Positions 55,544-64,000 are shown, counted from the first letter of the stretch. The stretch: 64,000 bases of DNA from an uncultured Bacilli bacterium (GCA_910587775.1 CAJUNF010000001.1:53014-117013), one strand, 5' to 3'. A program made the numbers and translations. The notes: generated from the letters alone by a model not told the origin.

Positions 55544-55858
55544 ATGAGTTATCAACTTCAGTTACTTTCCTTTTTGGTATCTTTTTTGTTTGGTATCTTT
55601 TTTTCTTTTACAAGTAGATTTCATTATAATTTGGTATTTTCTTTAAAAAGTGTGTTACGTTATTTATTAACATTTTTATATATTTTAGATATTTCTTTAA
55701 TTTATATATTACTTTTGTATTATATTAATCATGGAATTTTGCATATTTATTTTGTTTTTATAACTTTTATTGGGTATTTTGTAGAGAAACATCTAACTTT
55801 GACTGTTAAAAAGTATGTAAAGTTTGTTCCTTGGATTGCGAAGTATTTTCACAAATGA
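55544..55858 (+). CDS. yabQ: Sporulation membrane protein YabQ
   Basis: The 104-aa protein has about three hydrophobic helices and lies directly behind yabP (TAAATG). Size, topology and the yabP-yabQ-divIC order identify it. In Bacillus YabQ is needed for cortex formation. Confidence 0.85.
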   Translation: MSYQLQLLSFLVSFLFGIFFSFTSRFHYNLVFSLKSVLRYLLTFLYILDISLIYILLLYYINHGILHIYFVFITFIGYFVEKHLTLTVKKYVKFVPWIAKYFHK

Positions 55859-55885
55859 TATAATAAGATACAATAAGGTGATAGA

Positions 55886-56188
55886 ATGAAAAAGAGGGTT
55901 TCTTCAAAAGTAAAGCGTCGTCTTTGCTTGTTGTCTTGTGTACTTATTTTGATGATTAGTGTTTTTATAGGAACTATTTTTCAAGATTGGGTACAGATTA
56001 TGCAAAATAAAAGTATGTTAGCAGATTTAAATTCACAGTATAATGAGTTACTTGATCAAGAAGAGTCTTTAAATTCTGAAGTTACTAAACTTCATGATAT
56101 CGATTATGTTGCAAGATATGCCCGAGAAAAATATATGTATTCATTACCTAATGAAATTATAATTAAAATACCAAATAGTTCAAATTAA
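55886..56188 (+). CDS. divIC: Cell-division protein DivIC (FtsB-like)
   Basis: The 100-aa bitopic protein has a basic N-terminus, a membrane helix (about 13-31), a coiled coil (40-70) and the YVARYAREKYMY motif of septum formation initiators. It should act with FtsL and DivIB at the septum. The ribosome site is AAGGTG. Confidence 0.9.
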   Translation: MKKRVSSKVKRRLCLLSCVLILMISVFIGTIFQDWVQIMQNKSMLADLNSQYNELLDQEESLNSEVTKLHDIDYVARYAREKYMYSLPNEIIIKIPNSSN

Positions 56189-56213
56189 GAAAGATTTTCT
56201 TTCTTTTTTTTTC
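56187..56213 (+). terminator. divIC terminator
   Basis: AGAAAG (56188-56193) and CTTTCT (56199-56204) form a stem followed by a T-run. Confidence 0.55.
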
Positions 56214-56246
56214 CTTTTCTATTAGAATATATGCTGAAGTGATTAT

Positions 56247-56978
56247 ATGACAAAGCAAATTCATTTACAAAATGTTGGTATTTCCATTAAAAACAGGGTT
56301 CTTTTTGATCATTTTACATTTGATCTTTGTGAAGGTAGCAATGTTTGTTTAATTGGATCAGAAGGAGTAGGAAAAACTTCTCTTTTACGTGCTATTCTTG
56401 GTCAAATCACATATCATGGGGAGATTCTTAAAGAAGCCACGTGTCGTGGTGTTTTAAAAGATAATCTTAAAGATGATATTTCTATTATTGATTATTTACA
56501 TCTTGATCAATTGGATGAAGAAACAAAACAAGAAATGCAAACTTTTTTGGATTTAAAATCTTTATTGTATCCAGTAAATAAATTAACAAAAAAATATCAA
56601 ATTAAAGTTTTAATTTTAGAGCAAGTATTGCAAAATCCTAGGTTTTTATTTCTTGATGATATATTATTCGATTTTAGTAATAGAGAAAAAAAAGAATTAA
56701 TTTCTTTTTTACAGAAAAGAGAAATTACTACATTTTATGTTACAAGTAATTTAGAAGATGCATTGTTATTTTCTTATATATTGGTAATGGGTCATGAAGG
56801 AATTTTAATGGAAGGATCGGCAATGGCAGTATTAAAAGAAGAAAAAATTTTAAAACGTTTGGGTTTTTCATTACCTTTTTTTCTAGATTTATCTTTACAA
56901 CTTAAAAGCTATGATTTAATTCACGATATATATCTTAATCCAAAGGAGTTGACAGAAAATTTATGGAAGTTCAATTAA
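56247..56978 (+). CDS. Degenerate ECF-type ABC ATPase (EcfA1 position)
   Basis: The 243-aa protein has an ABC ATPase beginning and a good Walker A (GSEGVGKTS, about residue 37). The signature LSGGQ is replaced by LTKKYQIKVLILEQ, and Walker B reads FLFLDDILF, with Asp where the catalytic Glu is expected. Position before truA-rplM-rpsI is where many Firmicutes carry ecfA1-ecfA2-ecfT. No ecfT is present. It may be a decayed or repurposed ATPase. It overlaps the next gene by 16 bp. Confidence 0.65.
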   Translation: MTKQIHLQNVGISIKNRVLFDHFTFDLCEGSNVCLIGSEGVGKTSLLRAILGQITYHGEILKEATCRGVLKDNLKDDISIIDYLHLDQLDEETKQEMQTFLDLKSLLYPVNKLTKKYQIKVLILEQVLQNPRFLFLDDILFDFSNREKKELISFLQKREITTFYVTSNLEDALLFSYILVMGHEGILMEGSAMAVLKEEKILKRLGFSLPFFLDLSLQLKSYDLIHDIYLNPKELTENLWKFN

Positions 56979-57619
56979 AGAATTTTATAAAATCTGGTAA
57001 TATTATTTCTTTTGTAAATTTTTCAGGATCTTTCCAAAAATTAAAGAATAATAAAAAAATCTCTTATATAATCGATGATAAGTTTCATCAAAATATAAGT
57101 GTTCGTAAGTATTTAGAAAAAAAATTAGGTACTTTTTCACACAGTAAATATGTAGATGCTTGTAAAATGGTTTTATTGGATCCTGAAATTATAAATGGTA
57201 ATGTAAGTAAAATTTCTTCTACTGAGGCCAAAAAATTAAGGTTTGTAGAAGCTTTACTTTTGAATTCTGAAACATTTTTGTTTGTTAATTTTGAACAAGG
57301 TTTTGTTTTTAAAAGTCGTTGTTATTTTCAAAAGCTATTTAAAAAATTAATAAAGTATGAAAAATGTATTATTTTAGTTACAAATGATTTAACATTTTTA
57401 ATGGATGTACCTTCTAAATTAGTTTTGTTTGAAAAAAATAATTATTTAGAAATTAGTGATTTTTATGATGAACGTTTATATCAATATGTTGAAATGCCAA
57501 ATGTAATCTTTTATGTAAAATATTTAGAAATGAGAGGTATTAAGATGGAACATTATTTAGAATCAAAAGAAGTTTTAAAAGCGATTTATCGTAGTGTTAC
57601 ATCGAAAGAGAGCTTATGA
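56963..57619 (+). CDS. Highly diverged EcfA2-like pseudo-ATPase
   Basis: The 218-aa protein has no Walker A. A faint signature-like ISSTEAKKLRFVEALLLN is followed by ETFLFVNFEQ in the Walker B position, and ILVTNDLTFL resembles the H-loop strand without its His. The identity rests on this pattern and the location between an ABC ATPase and truA (ATGA overlap). The open frame and coupling suggest it is still translated. Function unknown. Confidence 0.5.
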   Translation: MEVQLKNFIKSGNIISFVNFSGSFQKLKNNKKISYIIDDKFHQNISVRKYLEKKLGTFSHSKYVDACKMVLLDPEIINGNVSKISSTEAKKLRFVEALLLNSETFLFVNFEQGFVFKSRCYFQKLFKKLIKYEKCIILVTNDLTFLMDVPSKLVLFEKNNYLEISDFYDERLYQYVEMPNVIFYVKYLEMRGIKMEHYLESKEVLKAIYRSVTSKESL

Positions 57620-58338
57620 GATATTTTTTTAAAATTTCATACGATGGAAGTAAATTTTATGGGTTTCAAAGATTGAATGATAATAAAACTATTCAAAAAG
57701 TTTTGGAAGACGCATTAACGAAAGTTGATCAAAGTCCAGTTTTGATTAAAGGAGCAGGAAGAACGGATCGTGGGGTTCATGCAAATGGACAAGTAGTACA
57801 TTTTGATTTAAAACATGATATTCCAGAGGATGGATTAAAATCGATTGTGAATAAGCTTGTTGGTCCTTATATTAATATAAAAGAGTGTAAAAAGGTATCA
57901 GATGATTTTCATGCAAGATTTTCTGTAAAGCAAAAAACTTATCGTTATCGAATTTATTTAGGTGAGTATGATCCTCAAATTTATGATTATGCTTTTGAAT
58001 TATGTCAAACGATAGATATTGATAAAATGAAGGAAGCTAGTCAATACTTCTTAGGTGTTCATGATTTTCGAATGTTTGTTAGCGGGGAACGTTTAAATTA
58101 TATGTCTTTAATTTATGATATTTCTTTTAAGCAAACGGATGAATATTTAGATATTATTTTTGTTGGAAAAAGTTTTTATCGATATATGATACGTAATATG
58201 GTTGGAGCTTTACTAGATATTGGTCTTGGTAAGCGTGAGATTGAGGAAATAAAATTTGCCTTGGATGGTGATAGTAAGATTAAACAGTTTTCCACAGCGA
58301 TAAGTAATGGCCTTTATTTAGATAGTATAGAATATTAA
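57616..58338 (+). CDS. truA: tRNA pseudouridine synthase A
   Basis: The 240-aa enzyme makes pseudouridine at tRNA positions 38-40. The catalytic Asp lies in GAGRTDRGVHANGQV, with YRYRIY and FYRYMIRNMVGALLD also visible. It starts within the preceding stop (ATGA). Confidence 0.95.
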   Translation: MRYFFKISYDGSKFYGFQRLNDNKTIQKVLEDALTKVDQSPVLIKGAGRTDRGVHANGQVVHFDLKHDIPEDGLKSIVNKLVGPYINIKECKKVSDDFHARFSVKQKTYRYRIYLGEYDPQIYDYAFELCQTIDIDKMKEASQYFLGVHDFRMFVSGERLNYMSLIYDISFKQTDEYLDIIFVGKSFYRYMIRNMVGALLDIGLGKREIEEIKFALDGDSKIKQFSTAISNGLYLDSIEY

Positions 58339-58484
58339 ATATTTTTTCTATTTTATGAATATTTTAGTGTGATAATAATATATTTGTAAATAAAGAAATT
58401 TGTTTAAAAATAAAGTAATATTTTTAAATTTATAGCTTTATTTAAGTAAAGTATTCGAAAATGACAGTAAATGCGTTATTTTGT

Positions 58485-58513
58485 TTGACTTTTAGGCAAT
58501 ACTCGCATATAAT
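58485..58513 (+). promoter_or_regulatory. rplM-rpsI promoter
   Basis: TTGACT (58485-58490), a 17-bp spacer and TATAAT (58508-58513). Transcription should start near 58520. Confidence 0.8.
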
Positions 58514-58519
58514 TTTAAT

Positions 58520-58590
58520 CGGTACATTTTATTTGTTTTGATCTATTTAGCCCTGGGAAAGTGAACATAGAGAGAAACGATGAAAGGAAA
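58520..58590 (+). promoter_or_regulatory. Probable ribosomal-protein L13 leader
   Basis: The 75-nt leader between promoter and rplM holds a CTAT...ATAG pairing around AGCCCTGGG, then GAACATAGAGAGAAACGATG. Firmicute rplM operons commonly have an autoregulatory L13 leader here. I infer this from position and hairpin; the match is not verified. Confidence 0.45.
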
Positions 58591-58595
58591 TTGTT

Positions 58596-59027
58596 ATGAG
58601 TACATTTTTACAAAAAAAAGAAAATATTGAACGTACATGGTATGTTATTGATGCAGCAGGAAAACCACTTGGACGTGTTGCTTCAAAAGTTGCTACAATT
58701 TTAAGAGGAAAACATAAACCTACTTATACACCATATGTTGATTGTGGAGATTATGTAATTGTAATTAATGCAGAAAAGGCTATTTTAACGGGAAATAAGT
58801 TAAATGATAAGATGTATTATAATCATAGTGGATATCCAGGAGGACTTCGCGAACGTAATGCGAAAACTATGATTAATAATTATCCAGAAGAAATGATGGA
58901 AAGAGCTATTAAAGGAATGCTTCCTCATAATAGACTTGGAAGAGCTATGGGTAAAAAATTATTTGTTTATCGTGGTGAAGATCATAAACATGTTGCACAA
59001 AAACCTGTAGAACTTAAATTAGATTAG
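58596..59027 (+). CDS. rplM: 50S ribosomal protein L13
   Basis: The 143-aa protein is a full-length L13 with [38 protein letters not shown] and [12 protein letters not shown]. It forms an operon with rpsI 11 bp downstream. Confidence 0.97.
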   Translation: MSTFLQKKENIERTWYVIDAAGKPLGRVASKVATILRGKHKPTYTPYVDCGDYVIVINAEKAILTGNKLNDKMYYNHSGYPGGLRERNAKTMINNYPEEMMERAIKGMLPHNRLGRAMGKKLFVYRGEDHKHVAQKPVELKLD

Positions 59028-59038
59028 GAGGAACAAAA

Positions 59039-59455
59039 ATGGCAAAACAAAGTTGGAATGCTACTGGACGTAGAAAACAATCAAGTGCTCAAGTTATTTT
59101 AACTAGTGGTACTGGTAATATAATTGTTAATGGTGTAGATGTAAATGAATATATGCCTTATCAGACTTTAGTTATGGATTTAAAACAACCACTTGTTTTA
59201 ACGAATAATGAAAATCGTTTTGATATTACTGTAACTGTTAAAGGTGGTGGATTCTCTGGACAAACTGGAGCTATCCGTTTAGGTATTGCTAGAGCTCTTA
59301 TGCTTTTTGATGCTAATACTGATCAATCTAGAGATGATTCTTATCGTAAGATTTTAAAAGCTAATGGTATGATTACAAGAGATCCACGTGTGAAAGAACG
59401 TAAAAAATATGGACTTAGAAAAGCACGTAGAGCACCACAATTTAGTAAACGTTAA
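59039..59455 (+). CDS. rpsI: 30S ribosomal protein S9
   Basis: The 138-aa protein begins with a TGRRKQSSAQV segment, has GGGFSGQTGAIRLGIARAL and ends with the basic KARRAPQFSKR tail that reaches the P-site tRNA. AGGAGG precedes ATG 59039. Confidence 0.97.
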   Translation: MAKQSWNATGRRKQSSAQVILTSGTGNIIVNGVDVNEYMPYQTLVMDLKQPLVLTNNENRFDITVTVKGGGFSGQTGAIRLGIARALMLFDANTDQSRDDSYRKILKANGMITRDPRVKERKKYGLRKARRAPQFSKR

Positions 59456-59467
59456 TATTTTTCTTGG

Positions 59468-59490
59468 AAACTCCTTTATGGAGTTTTTTT
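59468..59490 (+). terminator. rpsI terminator
   Basis: AAACTCC (59468-59474) pairs with GGAGTTT (59480-59486), followed by Ts. Confidence 0.85.
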
Positions 59491-59568
59491 CTTGTAAAAA
59501 TATGTTTTATATTTTATTTTCTCTTTTCCTAAAATTTTAATTATGATAGGATTAAAATAGGTGATAAC

Positions 59569-60084
59569 ATGAAATTTCGTAAAACTTTATTTTTTGAAAT
59601 TCCTAGTAAAGATTTTATTATGCCAGTTTATACTGAAGAAGATGTGAATATTTTAAAATCATTTTTAGATGAAGATGAGGTGCAGTTTTCCATAGGGTTT
59701 AAAACAAAAGAAGATTTAGAAGGATTTTATTTTATTGGTCAAGTTAAAGAATTTACTGATGTATTTTGTTTAAAAGATTTTCCTATAGTTTATAGAAAAC
59801 GAATTATGGATGTATTAAAAGGTCTTAATGATAATCCTATTTATATGTCAATTGATGAAGAAATGTGTTTAGTAAAAATGATAGTATATTTCAAAATGAC
59901 CAAAAAAGGCCCTAAATCTTTTATTGTAGATTATAGTGAAGAAATGCTTGAAAAATTAGAAAATCAAGGAATTAGTGATTATTATATTAAAGAAATTCCT
60001 GTTTATAAAATAGGAAACTATGAACAACGTTACTATTACATGGAGGAAGAAATTTTTTATAAATTAAAAAATCCAAATTTTTAA
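59569..60084 (+). CDS. Uncharacterised 171-aa protein
   Basis: The product is soluble, acidic and rich in aromatic residues, without signal peptide or membrane segments. It starts MKFRKTLFFEIPSKDFIMPV and ends YYYMEEEIFYKLKNPNF. AGGTGATAAC before ATG 59569 makes a good start. I recognise no domain. It stands alone after the rpsI terminator and before cwlD, where Bacillus has ybaJ, to which I see no resemblance. Confidence 0.75.
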   Translation: MKFRKTLFFEIPSKDFIMPVYTEEDVNILKSFLDEDEVQFSIGFKTKEDLEGFYFIGQVKEFTDVFCLKDFPIVYRKRIMDVLKGLNDNPIYMSIDEEMCLVKMIVYFKMTKKGPKSFIVDYSEEMLEKLENQGISDYYIKEIPVYKIGNYEQRYYYMEEEIFYKLKNPNF

Positions 60085-60141
60085 ATATGTGGATAACTAT
60101 TTTTCTTTTCTAATAATTATTTAATTGCATAGAATTATTAT

Positions 60142-60801
60142 ATGAAACGATATGATTTAATAATTTTTGTAATTTTTGCTTTACTATTTTGTTTGTTTTC
60201 TTTTCCTGTTGTGGAAGCTCATTTGCCTTTAAGTGGTAAAGTTATTTATGTAGATCCAGGCCATGGTGGAGTTGATCCAGGTAGTGTAGTAGGAGAGATT
60301 TATGAAAAAAATATAAATCTTTCTATTTCAAAGTTTTTGGAAAAAGAATTGGTAAAATATGGTGCTAATATATTTTTAACAAGAGATGGAGATTATGATT
60401 TGGGGAGTCCAAATGTAACTTATCGTAAAAAAAGTGATTTTGATCAACGAATAAAAAAAATAAATCAGAGTAAAGCTGATTTATATATTTCTATTCATTT
60501 GAATACTTTAACGAATAAAAAGTATTATGGTCCTCAAGTTTTTTATTTAAAAGGTGATGATAAAAGTAAAGAGATTGCTTTTCAGTTACAGAAATATTTA
60601 AATGAAAAGCTTGAAAGTGATCGTGAGATAAAACCGATACCTAAAGAGACTTATATGTATTCGAAATTAAATATTCCTGGAGTTTTAGTAGAGTGTGGAT
60701 TCTTATCTAATTCTGCAGAGCGAGAGAAGTTGATAACAGAAGAGTATCAACAGAAGTTTGCATCTATTTTAGCAGAAGGGATACAAAATATTAATTTTTA
60801 A
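60142..60801 (+). CDS. cwlD: N-acetylmuramoyl-L-alanine amidase CwlD
   Basis: The 219-aa amidase_3 enzyme has a signal/anchor (about 6-23), zinc ligands in VIYVDPGHGGVDPGS and ISIHLN, and the catalytic Glu in VLVECGFLSN. CwlD removes peptides from muramic acid so that spore-cortex muramic-lactam can form. The rpsI...cwlD order matches Bacillus. I see no ribosome site before ATG 60142, so expression may depend on a sporulation promoter with a short leader. Confidence 0.9.
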   Translation: MKRYDLIIFVIFALLFCLFSFPVVEAHLPLSGKVIYVDPGHGGVDPGSVVGEIYEKNINLSISKFLEKELVKYGANIFLTRDGDYDLGSPNVTYRKKSDFDQRIKKINQSKADLYISIHLNTLTNKKYYGPQVFYLKGDDKSKEIAFQLQKYLNEKLESDREIKPIPKETYMYSKLNIPGVLVECGFLSNSAEREKLITEEYQQKFASILAEGIQNINF

Positions 60802-61768
60802 AAAATTTATATTCTTCTTTTTTGTGCCAGTTTAATCCAGTTGTATAGGATTTATCTCCCAGATTATTAAGATAGTCTTCTAAATTAATTTTGTTGTTGA
60901 TAACTTTGTCTGTTAAATCAAATAGGAAAAGTGCTTCTTTTAAAGCTTTTTGATATAAGTCATCAAACGATTCTGTACTAGTTATAGTATTATCAATAGG
61001 ATTAGACCATAATTCATGTGATCTGTTTAAATAAGATACTTCAGGCTTTTTAATAAAAAAGCTTAAATTTTGATATTTAGTAAAATTTTTAAAAAATATT
61101 TTATCAAAAAGTTTATAACTACTTTTTTTAAATCCATAATGGTCAGTAACTAAATATTTTAAGATTCGTCTTCCTTGTTTTGCACTTTTTTCATAAATAG
61201 TACCAATATTTTTTTGATGAAAAGTTTCTGCAAAAACATTATTCATAAGATGTTTTAAAGTAGGTGATAATGTTTTGTTTGGTAAAAGCGTATCGGCAAT
61301 GTTTGCACGAAATAGTGGGGCGTTTCTTTTTTCTTGATATAAGACTGCATCAATTGATACTTCTATTTTTTCATGATTTCCTCGATATTTATAATTGGGA
61401 GATTCATGGTCCATCCATCCAGCATGAAAAATAATAAATGGATGGCAATTTGAATCTAAAACGTAGTGCGTTAGTGACCCATATAGATAAGCAAGTATTT
61501 CAGGATTATTTTGTAACTTTTCTTTTTTTATTTGTAAAATAATATTTTTAAAGTATTCATTTGTATGAGTGCGTTGAGCAATATTTCCAAATAATCTTAT
61601 ATTTGCCCCTTTTTTTAAAGAAAATAAATTGTAATAAAATAAATTATCAAAACTTTGTGCAAAAATGTGATATGTTTCTAAAGATGTGGATAAGCTTTTT
61701 TTAATGCGTTTTAATGTATTATTTCTTACGTCTTCTGAAAATAAGTAATGGGTAACTATAGAAGGCAT
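60791..61768 (-). CDS. Zinc-dependent phospholipase C-like protein
   Basis: The 325-aa protein begins MPSIVTHYLFSEDV and has YLYGSLTHYVLDSNCHPFI, the His/Asp metal-site pattern of the Zn_dep_PLPC family widespread in Firmicutes. It has no signal peptide, so it is probably cytoplasmic with unknown substrate. It is convergent with cwlD and overlaps its last 11 bp. GGTTGGTG precedes ATG 61768. Confidence 0.78.
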   Translation of the reverse strand: MPSIVTHYLFSEDVRNNTLKRIKKSLSTSLETYHIFAQSFDNLFYYNLFSLKKGANIRLFGNIAQRTHTNEYFKNIILQIKKEKLQNNPEILAYLYGSLTHYVLDSNCHPFIIFHAGWMDHESPNYKYRGNHEKIEVSIDAVLYQEKRNAPLFRANIADTLLPNKTLSPTLKHLMNNVFAETFHQKNIGTIYEKSAKQGRRILKYLVTDHYGFKKSSYKLFDKIFFKNFTKYQNLSFFIKKPEVSYLNRSHELWSNPIDNTITSTESFDDLYQKALKEALFLFDLTDKVINNKINLEDYLNNLGDKSYTTGLNWHKKEEYKFFKN

Positions 61769-61842
61769 TTTTTCACCAACCTTTCACAAAATTATAACAT
61801 AAGGATCACGGAAAAAATATAGAATGATATAGAGCTTTGTGA

Positions 61843-61848
61843 TATAAT
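61843..61848 (+). promoter_or_regulatory. -10 box for the Abi_2 gene
   Basis: TGATATAATTTC lies about 30 bp before ATG 61878. The -35 is unclear. Confidence 0.45.
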
Positions 61849-61877
61849 TTCTTTAAACTATGGGGTGACTTAGTCAT

Positions 61878-62804
61878 ATGGAGAAAATATTTAAAACACT
61901 AGATGAACAGATATCTATATTACAAAGTAAGGGATTAACTATTCCTGATGAAAATTATGCAAAAGAAATATTATTACGAGAAAATTATTTCTTTTTAAGT
62001 GGCTATCGTCATTTGTTTATAGGTAATGAAAGTACTCGATCTTTTCTTCCTGGAACAACTTTTAATGAACTTTATTCATTATTTTATTTTGATCGTCATA
62101 TTCGTAATATTTTATTTCGTAATCTTTTAATTATTGAAAATAATATAAAAAGTATTATGGCTTATCATTTATCTATGAAATATGGAATTAGAGAAGAACA
62201 ATATTTAAAACAACAAAATTTTGTGAGAGATGTAGATAGAAAACGTCAAGTAAATGATTTATTAAAAAAATTGAAACGACAAATACGAATTAATGGAGGA
62301 CAACATCAAGCTACTCAACATTATATTGAACATTATGGATATATTCCATTATGGATTGTTGTTAAAATTTTATCTTTTGGTATCGTTGGAGAGTTTTATT
62401 CCATACTAAAGACAGATGATCAAAGAGCGATAGCAGAATTTTTTCAAGCAAAAGCAGAAAATTTGCTTATTTGGTTGCCAATATTAGCTAATTATCGTAA
62501 TTTGTGTGCACATGAAGATGTTTTATATGATCATAAGGCACAACGTCAAATTATGGATAGTCATTTTCATAAATTATTAAATATTTCTAAGATTAATGGA
62601 GATTATATTTATGGTAAAGATGATTTGTTTGCTTTAATTATTATTTTAAAACGAATGCTTAGAGCAGATGATTTCTATTTAATGATGGAAAACTTAGATT
62701 ATGAAATTAATTTATTGGCAGGAAAACTTAAAACTATTTCAATTGATAAGGTTTTAGATCGAATGGGATTCCCAGCAAATTATAAAGAAATTGTGAGGTT
62801 ATAG
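61878..62804 (+). CDS. Abi_2/AbiD-family HEPN protein (putative phage defence)
   Basis: The 308-aa helical protein has the Abi_2 pattern: LDEQISILQSKGLTI, NYFFLSGYRHLF, YFDRHIRNILFRNLLIIENN. The HEPN RNase motif is RNLCAH (207-212). Related proteins (AbiD, AbiF) abort phage infection, probably by RNA cleavage. It has its own promoter and GGGGTGA ribosome site, and ends 2 bp before htrA. Phage defence is inferred from the family. Confidence 0.85.
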   Translation: MEKIFKTLDEQISILQSKGLTIPDENYAKEILLRENYFFLSGYRHLFIGNESTRSFLPGTTFNELYSLFYFDRHIRNILFRNLLIIENNIKSIMAYHLSMKYGIREEQYLKQQNFVRDVDRKRQVNDLLKKLKRQIRINGGQHQATQHYIEHYGYIPLWIVVKILSFGIVGEFYSILKTDDQRAIAEFFQAKAENLLIWLPILANYRNLCAHEDVLYDHKAQRQIMDSHFHKLLNISKINGDYIYGKDDLFALIIILKRMLRADDFYLMMENLDYEINLLAGKLKTISIDKVLDRMGFPANYKEIVRL

Positions 62805-62806
62805 AA

Positions 62807-63922
62807 ATGAAAAATGATAAATTAAAAAATGTTTTGTTGTGTTTTGTTTCAGGTATTATTGGAGCTGGATGCTTTTTTGGTGGTATGTATTTTTTTCCAG
62901 AATCTTTTGGTAAAGTAGTGACAGAAACTGTAGAAAAAACAGTTGAAACTCGAAATGTTACTATTAATGATACTGGTATTGCGGAAGCTGTAGATAAAAT
63001 TTATGACGCTGTAGTAGTTGTTAAAAATTATAAAAAGCAAGAATTGTATTCTACTGGAACAGGGTTTGTTTATGAAGTCGATGGTAATACTGCTTATATT
63101 TTAACAAATCATCATGTTATTGAAGGCGGAAGTGAAGTCTATGTTCAATTTACTGATGGTAAGACTATTAAAACAAAAGTAGTTGGTAGTGATAAATATG
63201 CTGATATTGCGGTTCTTAGTATAGATGCAAATGATTCTGTTAAAATTGCAAGTATTGGTTCTAGTGAAGAGGTAAGAGTTGGTGATACTGCATTTGCGGT
63301 AGGTGCTCCGCTTGATGCTACAACATATTCAGGGACTGTTACAAGAGGTATTATTTCAGGTAAAAATCGTATGGTAAGTGTTTCTTTAAATAATAACAAT
63401 GTTAGTGATTGGGTTATGAGTGTTCTTCAAACAGATGCAGCAATTAATTCTGGAAATAGTGGTGGACCTCTTTCTAATGCGAATGGTGAGGTAATCGGTA
63501 TTACATCACTAAAGTTGGTAAATTCTGGAGTAGAAGGTATGGGATTTGCTATTCCTATTGAAACTGCTATGGAGTATGCTCATAAAATTATGAAAGGCGA
63601 GAAAATTGAAAGACCTTATTTAGGCGTTTCAATGGCAAATTTAAGTGATGCGAGACAAGAATATTATCCGCGACTTGAAAATTTAGGAGTAACTAGTGGA
63701 GTTTTCATTAATTCTGTAGAAAAGGGAAGTCCTGCAGAAAAAGGTGGACTTAAAGTAGCTGATGTAATTATTCGAGCAGATGGTGAAGAAGTAACTTCAA
63801 TGGCATATTTAAAATATCTTTTATATGAACATGAAATTGGTGATGAAATTAGTTTGACCGTTTATCGTGATGGAAGTGAACAAGATTTATTGATAAAATT
63901 AACTGAAGTAAGTAGTAATTAA
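62807..63922 (+). CDS. HtrA/DegP-type serine protease
   Basis: The 371-aa S1C protease has an N-terminal membrane anchor (about 8-30) and the catalytic triad His103 (TNHHVI), Asp133 (ADIAVL) and Ser218 (NSGNSGGPL). One C-terminal PDZ domain starts near YLGVSMANLS. It degrades misfolded proteins outside the membrane. Bacillus also has an htrA-type gene near the origin (htrC/yyxA), but orthology is not proven. Confidence 0.93.
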   Translation: MKNDKLKNVLLCFVSGIIGAGCFFGGMYFFPESFGKVVTETVEKTVETRNVTINDTGIAEAVDKIYDAVVVVKNYKKQELYSTGTGFVYEVDGNTAYILTNHHVIEGGSEVYVQFTDGKTIKTKVVGSDKYADIAVLSIDANDSVKIASIGSSEEVRVGDTAFAVGAPLDATTYSGTVTRGIISGKNRMVSVSLNNNNVSDWVMSVLQTDAAINSGNSGGPLSNANGEVIGITSLKLVNSGVEGMGFAIPIETAMEYAHKIMKGEKIERPYLGVSMANLSDARQEYYPRLENLGVTSGVFINSVEKGSPAEKGGLKVADVIIRADGEEVTSMAYLKYLLYEHEIGDEISLTVYRDGSEQDLLIKLTEVSSN

Positions 63923-63926
63923 ATTT

Positions 63927-63951
63927 GGATAGCGCTTAAGCTATCTTTTTT
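63927..63951 (+). terminator. htrA terminator
   Basis: GATAGC (63928-63933) pairs with GCTATC (63940-63945), followed by TTTTTT. Confidence 0.8.
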
Positions 63952-63968
63952 ATTAACCTTTAAGGATG

Positions 63969-63988
63969 TTATCTGCGGTAGCAGATAA
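63969..63988. repeat. Perfect hairpin at the window edge
   Basis: TTATCTGC, GGTA, GCAGATAA form an 8-bp stem. There is no T-run directly after it on either strand. Its role cannot be judged because the window ends. Confidence 0.4.
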
Positions 63989-64000
63989 TCAAAAAACCAC

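Noticed and set aside
60087..60095. TGTGGATAA DnaA box before cwlD, and another near 61683
   Set aside because: Isolated single boxes far from the divergent origin; expected occasionally by chance. The same holds for TTATCCACA in gyrA at 23286.

Overview
The window is the replication-origin region of a low-GC (roughly 30% by eye) endospore-forming Gram-positive bacterium. Gene order follows the Bacillus subtilis origin closely: rpmH-rnpA-yidC-jag-mnmE-mnmG-rsmG-noc on the minus strand, and dnaA-dnaN-recF-gyrB-gyrA, SRP RNA, tadA-dnaX-ybaB-recR-bofA-holB-ricT-yabB, pth-mfd-spoVT, metG-tatD-ksgA-yabG-veg-spoVG-yabP-yabQ-divIC and truA-rplM-rpsI-cwlD on the plus strand. The standard genetic code fits every gene. 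Sporulation genes are numerous (spoIIR, bofA, ricT, spoVT, yabG, yabP, yabQ, cwlD; also spoVG and jag/yidC). I infer an uncultured or gut-type member of the Bacilli (Erysipelotrichia-like); the species cannot be named from sequence alone.

Layout. 1-5500 (minus): mntP-like, spoIIR, ABC-F ATPase, prmC, prfA, rpoE, DUF1934-like. 5.6-7.6 kb: a lone class A PBP. 7.6-15.0 kb (minus): noc back to rpmH. 15.02-15.34 kb: oriC with DnaA boxes; genes diverge from it. 15.3-24.1 kb: dnaA, dnaN, a comK homologue, recF, gyrB, gyrA. 24.1-24.6 kb: three parS sites and the SRP RNA gene. 24.6-39.5 kb: DNA repair, replication and sporulation genes, and a T-box controlled SDR-metG unit. 39.5-54.6 kb: yabG, split by an inserted element. 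54.6-64 kb: veg, spoVG, yabPQ, divIC, a decayed ECF ATPase pair, truA, rplM, rpsI, an unknown gene, cwlD, a phospholipase-like gene (minus), an Abi_2/HEPN gene and an HtrA protease.

Main discovery. yabG, a late sporulation protease gene, is cut in two by a 14,272-bp element. The two halves lie at 39557-39819 and 54087-54608 and share a 5-bp core (GATGG). Joining them at that core restores an uninterrupted 259-residue YabG in frame. The joined element ends recreate an attP-like site with perfect 9-bp inverted arms. The element carries two large serine recombinases, a small upstream protein gene and one 10.5-kb cargo gene, a 3489-residue M26-type zinc metallopeptidase with both a cohesin-like and a dockerin-like domain. 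This looks like a skin-type intervening element that would have to be excised during sporulation to rebuild yabG.

Other notable points: a Noc-type ParB protein together with two perfect Noc-binding palindromes; parS sites, one doubling as the gyrA terminator and one inside a small gene; comK sitting between dnaN and recF; and an ECF ATPase pair that has lost motifs and its EcfT partner. No rRNA, tRNA or CRISPR array was found.
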